Source of the DNA: Devosia chinhatensis
Lineage (GTDB): Bacteria; Pseudomonadota; Alphaproteobacteria; Rhizobiales; Devosiaceae
Length of the DNA: 64,000 nucleotides
Direction of reading: 5' to 3'
Assembly: GCF_000969445.1 (NCBI RefSeq)
Contig: NZ_JZEY01000061.1
Coordinates: 310,001 to 374,000 of the forward strand
The stretch's first letter is position 1, and the number at the start of each line of letters is the position of its first letter. Positions 57,115 through 64,000 of the stretch are shown in pieces. Below the pieces are notes generated by a model, which saw only the letters and a program-made list of their open reading frames with translations, had not been told where the DNA came from and did not search any database. A program made the translations under genes and the position numbers.

Positions 57115-57783
57115 ATGCTGCGTACAGGCATTGCGCTCCTAGCCGCACTCACCTTCACTTCCTTCGCCCAAGCTGCCGATCTCAACTGGAACGCCGGCAA
57201 CAACTCGTCCAATCTCTATTCGCCGGTGGCCGCGGCGCAGTGGACAGGCTTTTACGCCGGTGTCTCGGGCGGGCACGGCTGGGGCACCACGACGACCAGC
57301 CCGGCCATTGTGAGCAATTCGAACAATTCCAACGGCTGGAGCTTGGGCGCCCAGGCCGGCTACAACATGGATATGGGCGGTTTCGTCCTGGGCGGTGAAG
57401 CCGACCTGCAATGGGCCAATATCGGCTATTCCGAGCCCCTGGCCGGCGGCACCTTCACGGCCCGCACCGACATGTTCGGCACATTGCGCGCCCGCGCCGG
57501 TGTCCCGATCGGTCAGGTCATGCCTTACGGCACCGTCGGCGTCGCCTATGGCCGCGGGTCGGTCACCGAAGATACCGGTATTTCCTCCACTCAGGTCGCC
57601 AACCATTTCGGCTGGACCGCTGGCGTAGGCCTTGAGGCACAGGCAACGGCCAATCTCTCGCTCAAGGCCGAATATCTCTATGTCGACCTGGGCAACCAGA
57701 ACTACAATCTGCTGCCCAGCGGCGCCCGCGAAGTCGGCCAGCGCTTCGGCGTCATCCGCGCTGGCGTGAACTACAAGTTCTAG
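57115..57783 (+). CDS. Outer-membrane beta-barrel protein, Omp25/RopB-like
   Basis: This 222-residue protein has a signal peptide (MLRTGIALLAALTFTSFAQA, cleavage before ADLNW) and an eight-strand barrel pattern: WTGFYAGVSGGHGWG, SLGAQAGYNMDMGGFVLGGE, GTLRARAGVPIGQVMPYGTV, and LSLKAEYLYVDLG. It ends VIRAGVNYKF with terminal Phe, as outer-membrane barrels do. The WTGFYAG opening is the Omp25/RopB-type mark. GAGG precedes the ATG. Like the gene at 15862, it has a CtrA-type box upstream. Confidence 0.9.
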   Translation: MLRTGIALLAALTFTSFAQAADLNWNAGNNSSNLYSPVAAAQWTGFYAGVSGGHGWGTTTTSPAIVSNSNNSNGWSLGAQAGYNMDMGGFVLGGEADLQWANIGYSEPLAGGTFTARTDMFGTLRARAGVPIGQVMPYGTVGVAYGRGSVTEDTGISSTQVANHFGWTAGVGLEAQATANLSLKAEYLYVDLGNQNYNLLPSGAREVGQRFGVIRAGVNYKF

Positions 57784-57788
57784 TTGAG

Positions 57789-57818
57789 GTGTGGCGCGGC
57801 GTTGCAGCCGCGCCACAC
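57789..57818 (+). terminator. Strong hairpin after outer-membrane protein gene
   Basis: Perfect 12-pair stem (GTGTGGCGCGGC with GCCGCGCCACAC), six-base loop, no T-run. It may protect the mRNA 3' end rather than terminate. Confidence 0.55.
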
Positions 57819-57946
57819 ACCGGTTTCACAAAACTGCGAGCAATTGCTCCCGTTAAGGTTTGCAGTTTATTGAGCACAGATGTTGCGCGGCCAGCAGAAG
57901 GGCCCGAAAGCCAGTCGCCTAGGTCTCCGTGCAACAAGGAGCAGCA

Positions 57947-59641
57947 ATGAACAAGCTCGTGGCGATCGCCCTTCTCGCGTCCACCCTTCTGGTGCAGCCC
58001 AGTTTGGCGCAACAGGCCGTGGCCAGCCTCGAAGCCAGTCGTGTGGTCATCGCACCGCCCCGGACGGAGATCGCCCGCGTCATCAAGGCGGGCCTTTCGA
58101 GCGATTATTACGGTGCCCGTTCCGGCAGTGCGTCCGAAAGCGATGCCCAAAGGCTCTATTTTCTCTACGGCGAGCGCCATTTCGAGCCGATCTGGCTTCA
58201 AGAAGACGCCAGTGGCAGGGTGCGTTTTTCTCCTGCTGCCGACAGCATCATCGCATTGTTCAAGAACGCAGCCGAAGAGGGTTTGCGTCCCGAAGACTAT
58301 TTGACCGCCGCCATCGACCTCCAGCGGGTCAATGGCGATGAGGCTGCTCTGGCGGGCCTCGAGACCGCTTTTTCCGGCGCGGTCATGCGCTACGCCTACC
58401 ACATTCACAATGGCCGCATCCGCCCCCAATCGGTGAGCGAGAACTTCGACATCGCGGCCAAGCCGATCGATGAAGCCGCTCTTTTGGAGCGATTGGCATC
58501 GAGCAGCGACCCGGCAGCCATTCTTGCCGAGCTCGAGCCGCGCCATCCCGAATTCCTGGCGCTCAAGGCCACGCTTGCGACATTCAAAACCAGCCAGGCC
58601 GACCGCCCGACGCCTATTTCCGAGGGACCGGTCTTGCGTCCGGGTGGCTCGGACCCGCGCGTTCCAGCCATTCGCGCCCGCCTCAAGCTGACCGGTTCCA
58701 CCTCGCCCGCCTATGACGATCTGACCGTCAGTGCCGTCAAGGATTTCCAGCAAAGCCAAGGCCTGGAAGTGGACGGAATCATCGGCCCGGCCACCATTGC
58801 TGCGCTCAATGGCGGTGCTGCCACACGCCGCGAAGACATCATTGCCAATATGGAACGCTGGCGCTGGATGCCGTCCGACCTCGGCCAGTTCAACGTCTTC
58901 GTCAACATTCCCGAATTCCGCCTGACGATCAATCGTGCCGGCCAGCCGGAATATTCTACGCGCGTCGTGGTCGGCACCACCAAGAACCAGACCCCGATCT
59001 TCTCGGACAATATCCGGCACCTGGTGGTGAACCCGTATTGGAACGTCCCCAGTTCGATCATCCGGGGCGAGATCGCACCGGCCGTGATGCGCAATCCCGG
59101 CTATACCGACGCCAAGAACATGGATCTGCTTTATAACGGCACGCCGGTCAGCCCTTGGCAGGTGGACTGGAACCAGGTTTCCGCCAACAATTTCCCTTTC
59201 CGCGTCCGCCAGCGCCCCGGACCGGGCAATTCCCTGGGGCAGATCAAATTTCTCTTTCCCAACAAGCATGACGTCTATCTGCACGATACGCCGTCCAAAT
59301 CGCTCTTTGCTCGCTCATATCGCGCGTTCAGCCATGGCTGTATCCGTGTCGAGGACCCATTTGCCTTCGCCGACGCACTGATGGCCAACGAGCCCAACAT
59401 TTCGCGCACCTCGCTTGAGGCCATGTTCGGTCCCAATGAAAAATGGGTGAACCCGAAGACGCAAATTCCCGTGCACCTGGCCTATTTCACGCTTCGCGTA
59501 GATGCCGACGGTACGATCCGCAATTACGGTGACGTCTACGGTCACAATGAAGCGCTGATCGCCGCGATGGGCCTGTCCGCAAGCCCGGTTCCGGAAATTA
59601 TCGCTGACGCCAACCCCGTCGCGGATGACCTTTCCCCCTGA
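57947..59641 (+). CDS. L,D-transpeptidase, YcbB type
   Basis: This 564-residue exported enzyme cross-links peptidoglycan stems. It has a signal peptide (to about residue 22), an N-terminal helical scaffold and a peptidoglycan-binding domain (AVKDFQQSQGLEVDGIIGPA). The YkuD catalytic domain has HDTPSKSLF, then SHGCIRVEDP with catalytic Cys465. The domain order matches YcbB/LdtD-type enzymes. AAGGAG precedes the ATG at 57947. An M15-type peptidase gene follows, forming a cell-wall pair. Confidence 0.93.
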   Translation: MNKLVAIALLASTLLVQPSLAQQAVASLEASRVVIAPPRTEIARVIKAGLSSDYYGARSGSASESDAQRLYFLYGERHFEPIWLQEDASGRVRFSPAADSIIALFKNAAEEGLRPEDYLTAAIDLQRVNGDEAALAGLETAFSGAVMRYAYHIHNGRIRPQSVSENFDIAAKPIDEAALLERLASSSDPAAILAELEPRHPEFLALKATLATFKTSQADRPTPISEGPVLRPGGSDPRVPAIRARLKLTGSTSPAYDDLTVSAVKDFQQSQGLEVDGIIGPATIAALNGGAATRREDIIANMERWRWMPSDLGQFNVFVNIPEFRLTINRAGQPEYSTRVVVGTTKNQTPIFSDNIRHLVVNPYWNVPSSIIRGEIAPAVMRNPGYTDAKNMDLLYNGTPVSPWQVDWNQVSANNFPFRVRQRPGPGNSLGQIKFLFPNKHDVYLHDTPSKSLFARSYRAFSHGCIRVEDPFAFADALMANEPNISRTSLEAMFGPNEKWVNPKTQIPVHLAYFTLRVDADGTIRNYGDVYGHNEALIAAMGLSASPVPEIIADANPVADDLSP

Positions 59642-59815
59642 TCGCAGTTAACCCCGCGTTCACACTTTCGCCTTGGTTGTGCCGGTTTTTGCGCTTAAAC
59701 ACGAAGCCGTGAGCGGGGAATTGCCTCGTTCACGACTGGTTAGCGTTAAGAAAATCGATCGATTTTAGCGCTAACGTCCGACCATATCTTGCAAGTAAAC
59801 CGGGCAGAGTTTGGC
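59642..59815. promoter_or_regulatory. AT-richer intergenic region with 37-base inverted repeat
   Basis: GTTAGCG (59739-59745), spacer, AAAATCGATCGATTTT (59751-59766, itself a 16-base palindrome), spacer, CGCTAAC (59769-59775). The arms are off-centre by three bases. It lies 41 bases before the M15-type peptidase start and is a candidate operator. Confidence 0.5.
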
Positions 59816-61510
59816 GTGACGGTATTGGCATATGAAATTCGGCGGAACGTGGCGCGGCTGTTGGTCGCCGGGCTTGTGGTGCTATCCACCTTGCTCGTCT
59901 CTGCTCCTGCAAGCGCTGCCAACGAGCGTGCGCTTTATCTCTACTACACCCACACCAAGGAAACGGCCCGGATTGTCTTCAAGCGCAATGGGCAATATGT
60001 CCAGTCGGGCCTGAACGAGCTCAACGTATTTCTGCGCGACTGGCGTCGCAATGAGCCGGCCAATATGGATCCGCGCCTGTTCGACCTGGTCTGGGAAGTC
60101 TACCAGGAAGTGGGCGCCAGCCAGCCCATCAATGTCGTTTCGGCCTATCGCTCGCCCCAGACCAATGCCATGCTGGCCAAGAATTCTTCCGGCGTTGCCG
60201 ACAATTCCCAGCACATGCGCGGCACCGCGATGGATTTCTTCATTCCTGGCGTTCCGCTCAATCGCCTGCGCGCTGCAGCCATGAAGAAGCAGGTGGGTGG
60301 CGTCGGTTATTACCCCACGTCCGGCAGCCCCTTCGTCCACTTGGACACCGGCTCCGTCCGCGCTTGGCCTCGCATGACCCGCGCCCAGCTCAAGGAACTC
60401 TTTCCGGACGGGCGCACGATGCACCTGCCCAACGACGGCAAGCCGCTGTCGCAGGAAGGCTACCAGATCGCCATGGCCGAGTGGAAACGCTGCCATGCCT
60501 ATCCCTGCAACGGCTCCAGTTCTGGAACCCAGGTCGCCAATTCGGGTGGATCGGGCCGCACCCTGATGGATGTGCTGTTCGGCGGTAACAGCAGCAACAA
60601 TGCTGCCGCGCCTGCCCCGGCACCGGCCGTCGCAGCTGCGCCAGCCCCGGCACCTGCGCCCCAGGTCCAGACCGCAGCCCTGACGCCCCAGGCACAAGGC
60701 GTGGCACCCGTTCTACCCGTCGCCCGTCCGGCAGACCTTGGTGGTGCTTCCCCGGTGGCAACTGCAGCGTCTCTGCCAATCGAACCCGTCTTGCCTTTCT
60801 CCACCACCGGCAGCGCCCCGCTGACCGAGGACGAGCTGGGTCGCACGCAGGTAGCGGTCGTGTCGTTCCCCGTGCCGCTTCCCGATGACCTGCGCAGCCA
60901 GCGTGCTGCCGCCCTGCCTTCCGGCGACGCCGTCACCGCTCTTGCAGCGCTTACCGCGCCCACCATGCCCACGCCGCGCGTCATCATGACCGAACCGCCG
61001 GCCGAGGTAATGACAGCCTATCTTCCGGCCAATGTGCCGAATACACAGACCGCGCAGCAGGCCGACGTCGCCGGTGCGATCGGCACACCGGTCACGGCCG
61101 GGCTGCGCATGCCGATCCTGCCGACCCCGCGCAGCGAGGACTCCGTGCAGACCGCCTCGATCGGCGGCACGTCTGGAGCGCCCGTCTCTGCCCTGTTCGC
61201 CCAGACCTTTGGCGCTGCAGGACAGGGTGATGCGGACGATCTGGCCGCCGCCCTGGCCCAGCATGTTGCTGGCCGTAGCCAAGCCGGTGATGGGCGTCAG
61301 CCCAACCTGATCGCCCCGGACCTCGACCACGTGGCGGACATTTTCACCGCCCCTGCATCGATGAATTCGAGCCACTTCGCCGTATTGTTCGACCATGACG
61401 AAGCTGACTTTGATCCGACTCCGGAAATGGGCCGGTTTGTCTTGGTCAAGAACCGCGACAATGGCGGTCCGGGCCTCATGATGTCCCCCTTCCCCCTTTC
61501 CGCGAACTGA
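59816..61510 (+). CDS. M15-type peptidase (DUF882), cell wall
   Basis: This 564-residue protein has a signal peptide (about 1-34, LLVAGLVVLSTLLVSAPASA) and a YcbK/M15-type metallopeptidase domain. The zinc ligands are in NSQHMRGTAMDFF (His, Asp) and FVHLDTG (His). The family cleaves peptidoglycan stem peptides. The remaining 330 residues are low-complexity Pro/Ala/Thr-rich, far longer than the usual short M15 protein, and carry no recognised domain. Start GTG 59816 is chosen for its clean signal peptide; TTG 59789 is possible. It follows the L,D-transpeptidase on the same strand. Confidence 0.85.
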   Translation: MTVLAYEIRRNVARLLVAGLVVLSTLLVSAPASAANERALYLYYTHTKETARIVFKRNGQYVQSGLNELNVFLRDWRRNEPANMDPRLFDLVWEVYQEVGASQPINVVSAYRSPQTNAMLAKNSSGVADNSQHMRGTAMDFFIPGVPLNRLRAAAMKKQVGGVGYYPTSGSPFVHLDTGSVRAWPRMTRAQLKELFPDGRTMHLPNDGKPLSQEGYQIAMAEWKRCHAYPCNGSSSGTQVANSGGSGRTLMDVLFGGNSSNNAAAPAPAPAVAAAPAPAPAPQVQTAALTPQAQGVAPVLPVARPADLGGASPVATAASLPIEPVLPFSTTGSAPLTEDELGRTQVAVVSFPVPLPDDLRSQRAAALPSGDAVTALAALTAPTMPTPRVIMTEPPAEVMTAYLPANVPNTQTAQQADVAGAIGTPVTAGLRMPILPTPRSEDSVQTASIGGTSGAPVSALFAQTFGAAGQGDADDLAAALAQHVAGRSQAGDGRQPNLIAPDLDHVADIFTAPASMNSSHFAVLFDHDEADFDPTPEMGRFVLVKNRDNGGPGLMMSPFPLSAN

Positions 61511-61555
61511 GCCAGCGACGTCCGGTCGCCGCGCAAAAGCCAGAATGGTGCGCTT

Positions 61556-61582
61556 GAACTCCGCAGCCTGACTGCGGAGTTC
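61556..61582 (+). terminator. Hairpin after M15-type peptidase gene
   Basis: Perfect 11-pair stem (GAACTCCGCAG with CTGCGGAGTTC), five-base loop, no T-run. It may be a weak terminator or a 3' stabiliser. Confidence 0.5.
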
Positions 61583-61630
61583 GTAGCCATTGCCAAGCAG
61601 GGACCCGAAGCCTAAACAGGGCGCAGACCC

Positions 61631-63577
61631 ATGATGATGAGGGCCGACTTGGCCGAAAGACCGCATACGCCGCTGCTCGATACCATTGCCAGTCCGGCCG
61701 ACCTGCGCGCCCTGCCGCGCGAGGACCTGCCGCAGATCGCCGATGAATTGCGCACCGAAATGATCGATGCCGTGTCCGTGACGGGCGGGCATCTGGGCGC
61801 AGGTCTGGGCGTCGTGGAATTGACCGTCGCACTGCATGCGGTCTTCGATACCCCGCATGACCGCATCATCTGGGACGTCGGACACCAGGCCTATCCGCAC
61901 AAGATCCTCACCGGTCGCCGTGATCGCATTCGCACCTTGCGCCAGAAGGATGGCCTTTCAGGCTTTACCCGGCGCGCCGAGAGCGAATACGACCCGTTCG
62001 GTGCGGGCCATTCCTCGACCTCGATTTCCGCGGGTCTGGGCATGGCTGTCGCCAGCCAGCACCTGGATACGCCCCGCAATGTGATTGCCGTGATCGGGGA
62101 CGGCTCGATGTCCGCCGGCATGGCTTATGAAGCGATGAACAATGCCGGCGCCATGGATGCGCGGCTGATCGTCATTCTCAACGACAATGATATGTCCATT
62201 GCCCCGCCCACCGGAGCATTGCGGACCTATCTGGCGCAATTGGTATCTGGTCCGGTCTATCGGGGCACCCGCGAGGCCGCCAAGAACCTCGTGCATAAAT
62301 TGCCCCCCTTCCTGCACGAGCCGGCCCGCAAGACCGAGGAATTTGCCCGCTCGTTCTTTACCGGCGGCACGCTGTTTGAGGAGCTGGGCTTCTATTATGT
62401 GGGCCCTATCGATGGGCATAACCTAGACGACCTGATCTCCATTCTGGAAAATGTCCGCGATTTCGGCAACGGCCCCATCCTGGTTCATGCGGTGACCAAG
62501 AAGGGCAAGGGCTATGCGCCCGCCGAGAATTCCGCCGACAAGTATCACGGCGTCTCCAAGTTCAACGTCATCACCGGCGCCCAGTCCAAGGCCCCGTCCA
62601 ATGCGCCGTCTTATACCTCGGTCTTCGCCTCGTCCCTGATTCAGGAAGCCGAGGCCGATCCGCGCATTGTCGCGATTACCGCCGCCATGCCATCGGGCAC
62701 GGGCCTTGATAAGTTCGCCGAACTCTTTCCTACCCGCATCTACGATGTCGGCATTGCCGAGCAGCATGCGGTAACCTTCGCGGCCGGCATGGCCAGCGAG
62801 GGCATGAGGCCGTTCTGCGCCATCTATTCCACCTTCCTGCAACGCGCCTACGACCAGGTCATCCACGACGTCGCCATCCAGGGCCTGCCGGTGCGCTTCG
62901 CCATCGACAGGGCAGGCTATGTCGGCGCCGATGGCCCCACCCATGCGGGCAATTACGACAATGCCTATCTCGGCGCCGTGCCCGGGATCGTCCAGATGGC
63001 CGCCGCCGACGAGGCAGAGCTGCGCCATATGGTGGCCACGGCCGCGGCCTATGATGAAGGACCGATCTCATTGCGCTACCCGCGCGGCGACGGCATGGGC
63101 GTCGACATGCCGGCGCGAGGCGAAATCCTCACCATCGGCAAGGGCCGTATCCTGCGCGAGGGCGCAACGATCGCGCTGTTGTCCTATGGGGCAAGGCTTG
63201 GCGAGGTGCTGGCCGCTGCCGACAAACTGGCGGCGCTGGGGCTCAATCCCACCGTCGTCGACGCCCGCTTCCTCAAGCCGCTCGATGAGGAACTGATCGC
63301 GCGCCTGGCCCAGAGCCACGATGTGATGATCTCCACCGAAGAAGGCGGTTTGGGCGGATTTGGCAGCCACGTCGCCACTTTCCTCGCCAGCAATGGCCTG
63401 CTGGATGGCAAGTTGCGCTTCCGGCCACTGATGATCCCCGACACTTTCGTGGAACATTCCAGCCAGGCCGACATGTATGAACGCGCCGGTCTTGATCGTG
63501 TGGGCATTGTGCAGGCAGCGTTGACGGCGCTTGGATATGACCAGGCCGCCATGAAGGCCGCCTTGGCCAAGGTTTAA
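61631..63577 (+). CDS. dxs: 1-deoxy-D-xylulose-5-phosphate synthase
   Basis: Dxs condenses pyruvate and glyceraldehyde-3-phosphate using TPP, the first step of the MEP isoprenoid pathway. The 648-residue protein has the TPP-binding motif [18 protein letters not shown] ending in [38 protein letters not shown] and [13 protein letters not shown], all standard. The start is the first of three consecutive ATGs at 61631. It needs TPP, which the thiamine genes of this window help supply. A small flagellar-type gene follows. Confidence 0.97.
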   Translation: MMMRADLAERPHTPLLDTIASPADLRALPREDLPQIADELRTEMIDAVSVTGGHLGAGLGVVELTVALHAVFDTPHDRIIWDVGHQAYPHKILTGRRDRIRTLRQKDGLSGFTRRAESEYDPFGAGHSSTSISAGLGMAVASQHLDTPRNVIAVIGDGSMSAGMAYEAMNNAGAMDARLIVILNDNDMSIAPPTGALRTYLAQLVSGPVYRGTREAAKNLVHKLPPFLHEPARKTEEFARSFFTGGTLFEELGFYYVGPIDGHNLDDLISILENVRDFGNGPILVHAVTKKGKGYAPAENSADKYHGVSKFNVITGAQSKAPSNAPSYTSVFASSLIQEAEADPRIVAITAAMPSGTGLDKFAELFPTRIYDVGIAEQHAVTFAAGMASEGMRPFCAIYSTFLQRAYDQVIHDVAIQGLPVRFAIDRAGYVGADGPTHAGNYDNAYLGAVPGIVQMAAADEAELRHMVATAAAYDEGPISLRYPRGDGMGVDMPARGEILTIGKGRILREGATIALLSYGARLGEVLAAADKLAALGLNPTVVDARFLKPLDEELIARLAQSHDVMISTEEGGLGGFGSHVATFLASNGLLDGKLRFRPLMIPDTFVEHSSQADMYERAGLDRVGIVQAALTALGYDQAAMKAALAKV

Positions 63578-63655
63578 GCGTTTCTGCTGGAACGTCTTCA
63601 TGCTTTGTTGAGAAAACGGGCGTTTGCTTTTGGGCAGCGTCACGGAGAGCCGAAG

Positions 63656-63877
63656 ATGGCCATTTCCAGCATTTCCATCGCGGCGGGCGGCGTGCAGCGC
63701 GCCAGTCACCAGCTTGAAGTCAGCGCCGGCCGCATCGCGCGTGTCGGCGCCCAGGACGTGGACGTATCCAGCGAAATGGTCAACGTGCTCAACGCACGGA
63801 CTGACTTCAAGGCCAATGCCAAGGCGATCGAGGCGTCACGAGATATGTCGAAGGCTCTCCTCGACATTCTTGCCTAG
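63656..63877 (+). CDS. Small flagellar basal-body-like protein
   Basis: This 73-residue protein looks like the C-terminal part of flagellar rod/hook proteins. It has ARVGAQDVDVSSEMVNVLNA, then RTDFKANAKAIEASRDMSKA and LLDILA. The segment EMVNVLNARTDFKANAKAIE resembles the coiled end of FlgC-type proteins. It lacks the N-terminal rod helix motif (FLG_bbr), so it is not a complete rod protein. ACGGAGAG precedes the ATG. Whether it joins the basal body is unknown. No flagellar gene adjoins it. Confidence 0.62.
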   Translation: MAISSISIAAGGVQRASHQLEVSAGRIARVGAQDVDVSSEMVNVLNARTDFKANAKAIEASRDMSKALLDILA

Positions 63878-63881
63878 ACGT

Positions 63882-63909
63882 AAAAAAGCTCCCGCATAGG
63901 CGGGAGCTT
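63882..63909 (-). terminator. Rho-independent terminator of the downstream minus-strand gene
   Basis: On the minus strand: AAGCTCCCGC, loop CTAT, GCGGGAGCTT, then TTTTA. It also ends the flagellar-type gene from the other side. Confidence 0.85.
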
Positions 63910-63931
63910 CAGCATTCTGGATCCCAAAGCC

Positions 63932-64000
63932 TTAACGTTCGGGCGGCGCCTCGACCATGCCCAGCGCCGACATGTAGAGCTCGAGCAGCGCTTCCTGCTC
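63932..64000 (-). CDS. C-terminal end of a gene running out of the window
   Basis: On the minus strand the last 22 codons of a frame (ending SALGMVEAPPER) and its TAA are visible before the terminator at 63909-63882. Too little to identify. Confidence 0.5.
   Translation of the reverse strand, partial: EQEALLELYMSALGMVEAPPER

Overview
The window is high-GC chromosomal DNA from an alphaproteobacterium of the order Hyphomicrobiales (Rhizobiales), probably a Devosia-like genus. The order is well supported by gene content: CtrA, ChpT, an RcdA-type DUF1465 protein, DUF1013 (TrcR), DUF1192, DUF6476, EipA (DUF1134), an RpoH1-type sigma factor, an aa3-type oxidase subunit IV and split transhydrogenase genes. 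The genus is inference only. I see no phage, insertion sequence, CRISPR array, rRNA or complete tRNA. Almost all of the window looks like core chromosome.

Layout. 1-2.98 kb: fliJ and fliI (minus) diverge from ctrA across a 461-bp regulatory region. 3.1-8.1 kb: an envelope coiled-coil protein behind a predicted EcfG promoter, an orphan ECF42-type sigma factor, a CheY-like regulator, chpT, a YHS-like protein and eipA. 8.3-15.7 kb: a coiled-coil membrane protein, DUF6476/rluD, rpoH, ftsH and glmM. 15.8-20.4 kb: an outer-membrane beta-barrel gene with an exact CtrA box, then a minus-strand operon of a sorbosone-dehydrogenase-like protein plus an ABC importer. 20.7-28.9 kb: tex, a small stress-type cluster, serC-serA with unusual RNA-like sequences, and an EamA transporter. 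29-38.5 kb: purA, a proline-rich membrane protein, thiBPQ under a TPP riboswitch, thiamine diphosphokinase and an ABC exporter. 38.6-48.2 kb: rpmE, rcdA, DUF1192, quinone oxidoreductase, trcR, a TauE/SafE exporter, an M3 peptidase, oxidase subunit IV and pntAA-pntAB-pntB. 48.2-54.7 kb: slyX, membrane and hydrolase genes, rpsU and purEK. 54.8-64 kb: two YdcH-like genes, a sigma-54 activator, a second outer-membrane protein, an L,D-transpeptidase, an M15-type peptidase, dxs and a small flagellar-type protein.

How it fits together. The unifying theme is CtrA. The window encodes CtrA, its phosphotransferase ChpT, an RcdA-type proteolysis adaptor and TrcR. Exact TTAA-N7-TTAA boxes lie upstream of one outer-membrane protein gene, upstream of the sigma-54 activator, and in a gene-free stretch between DUF1192 and rcdA. 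Near-matches precede fliI/ctrA, eipA and the second outer-membrane protein gene. Several boxes have CcrM (GANTC) sites beside them. The gene-free stretch also has a rho-independent terminator and two CUCCC motifs, so it may encode a CtrA-controlled small RNA. This is the best candidate for something undescribed. A second theme is stress: two exact GGAAC-N16-CGTT (EcfG) promoters precede the coiled-coil gene at 3127 and rpoH, and rpoH is followed by ftsH, whose product degrades RpoH in other bacteria.
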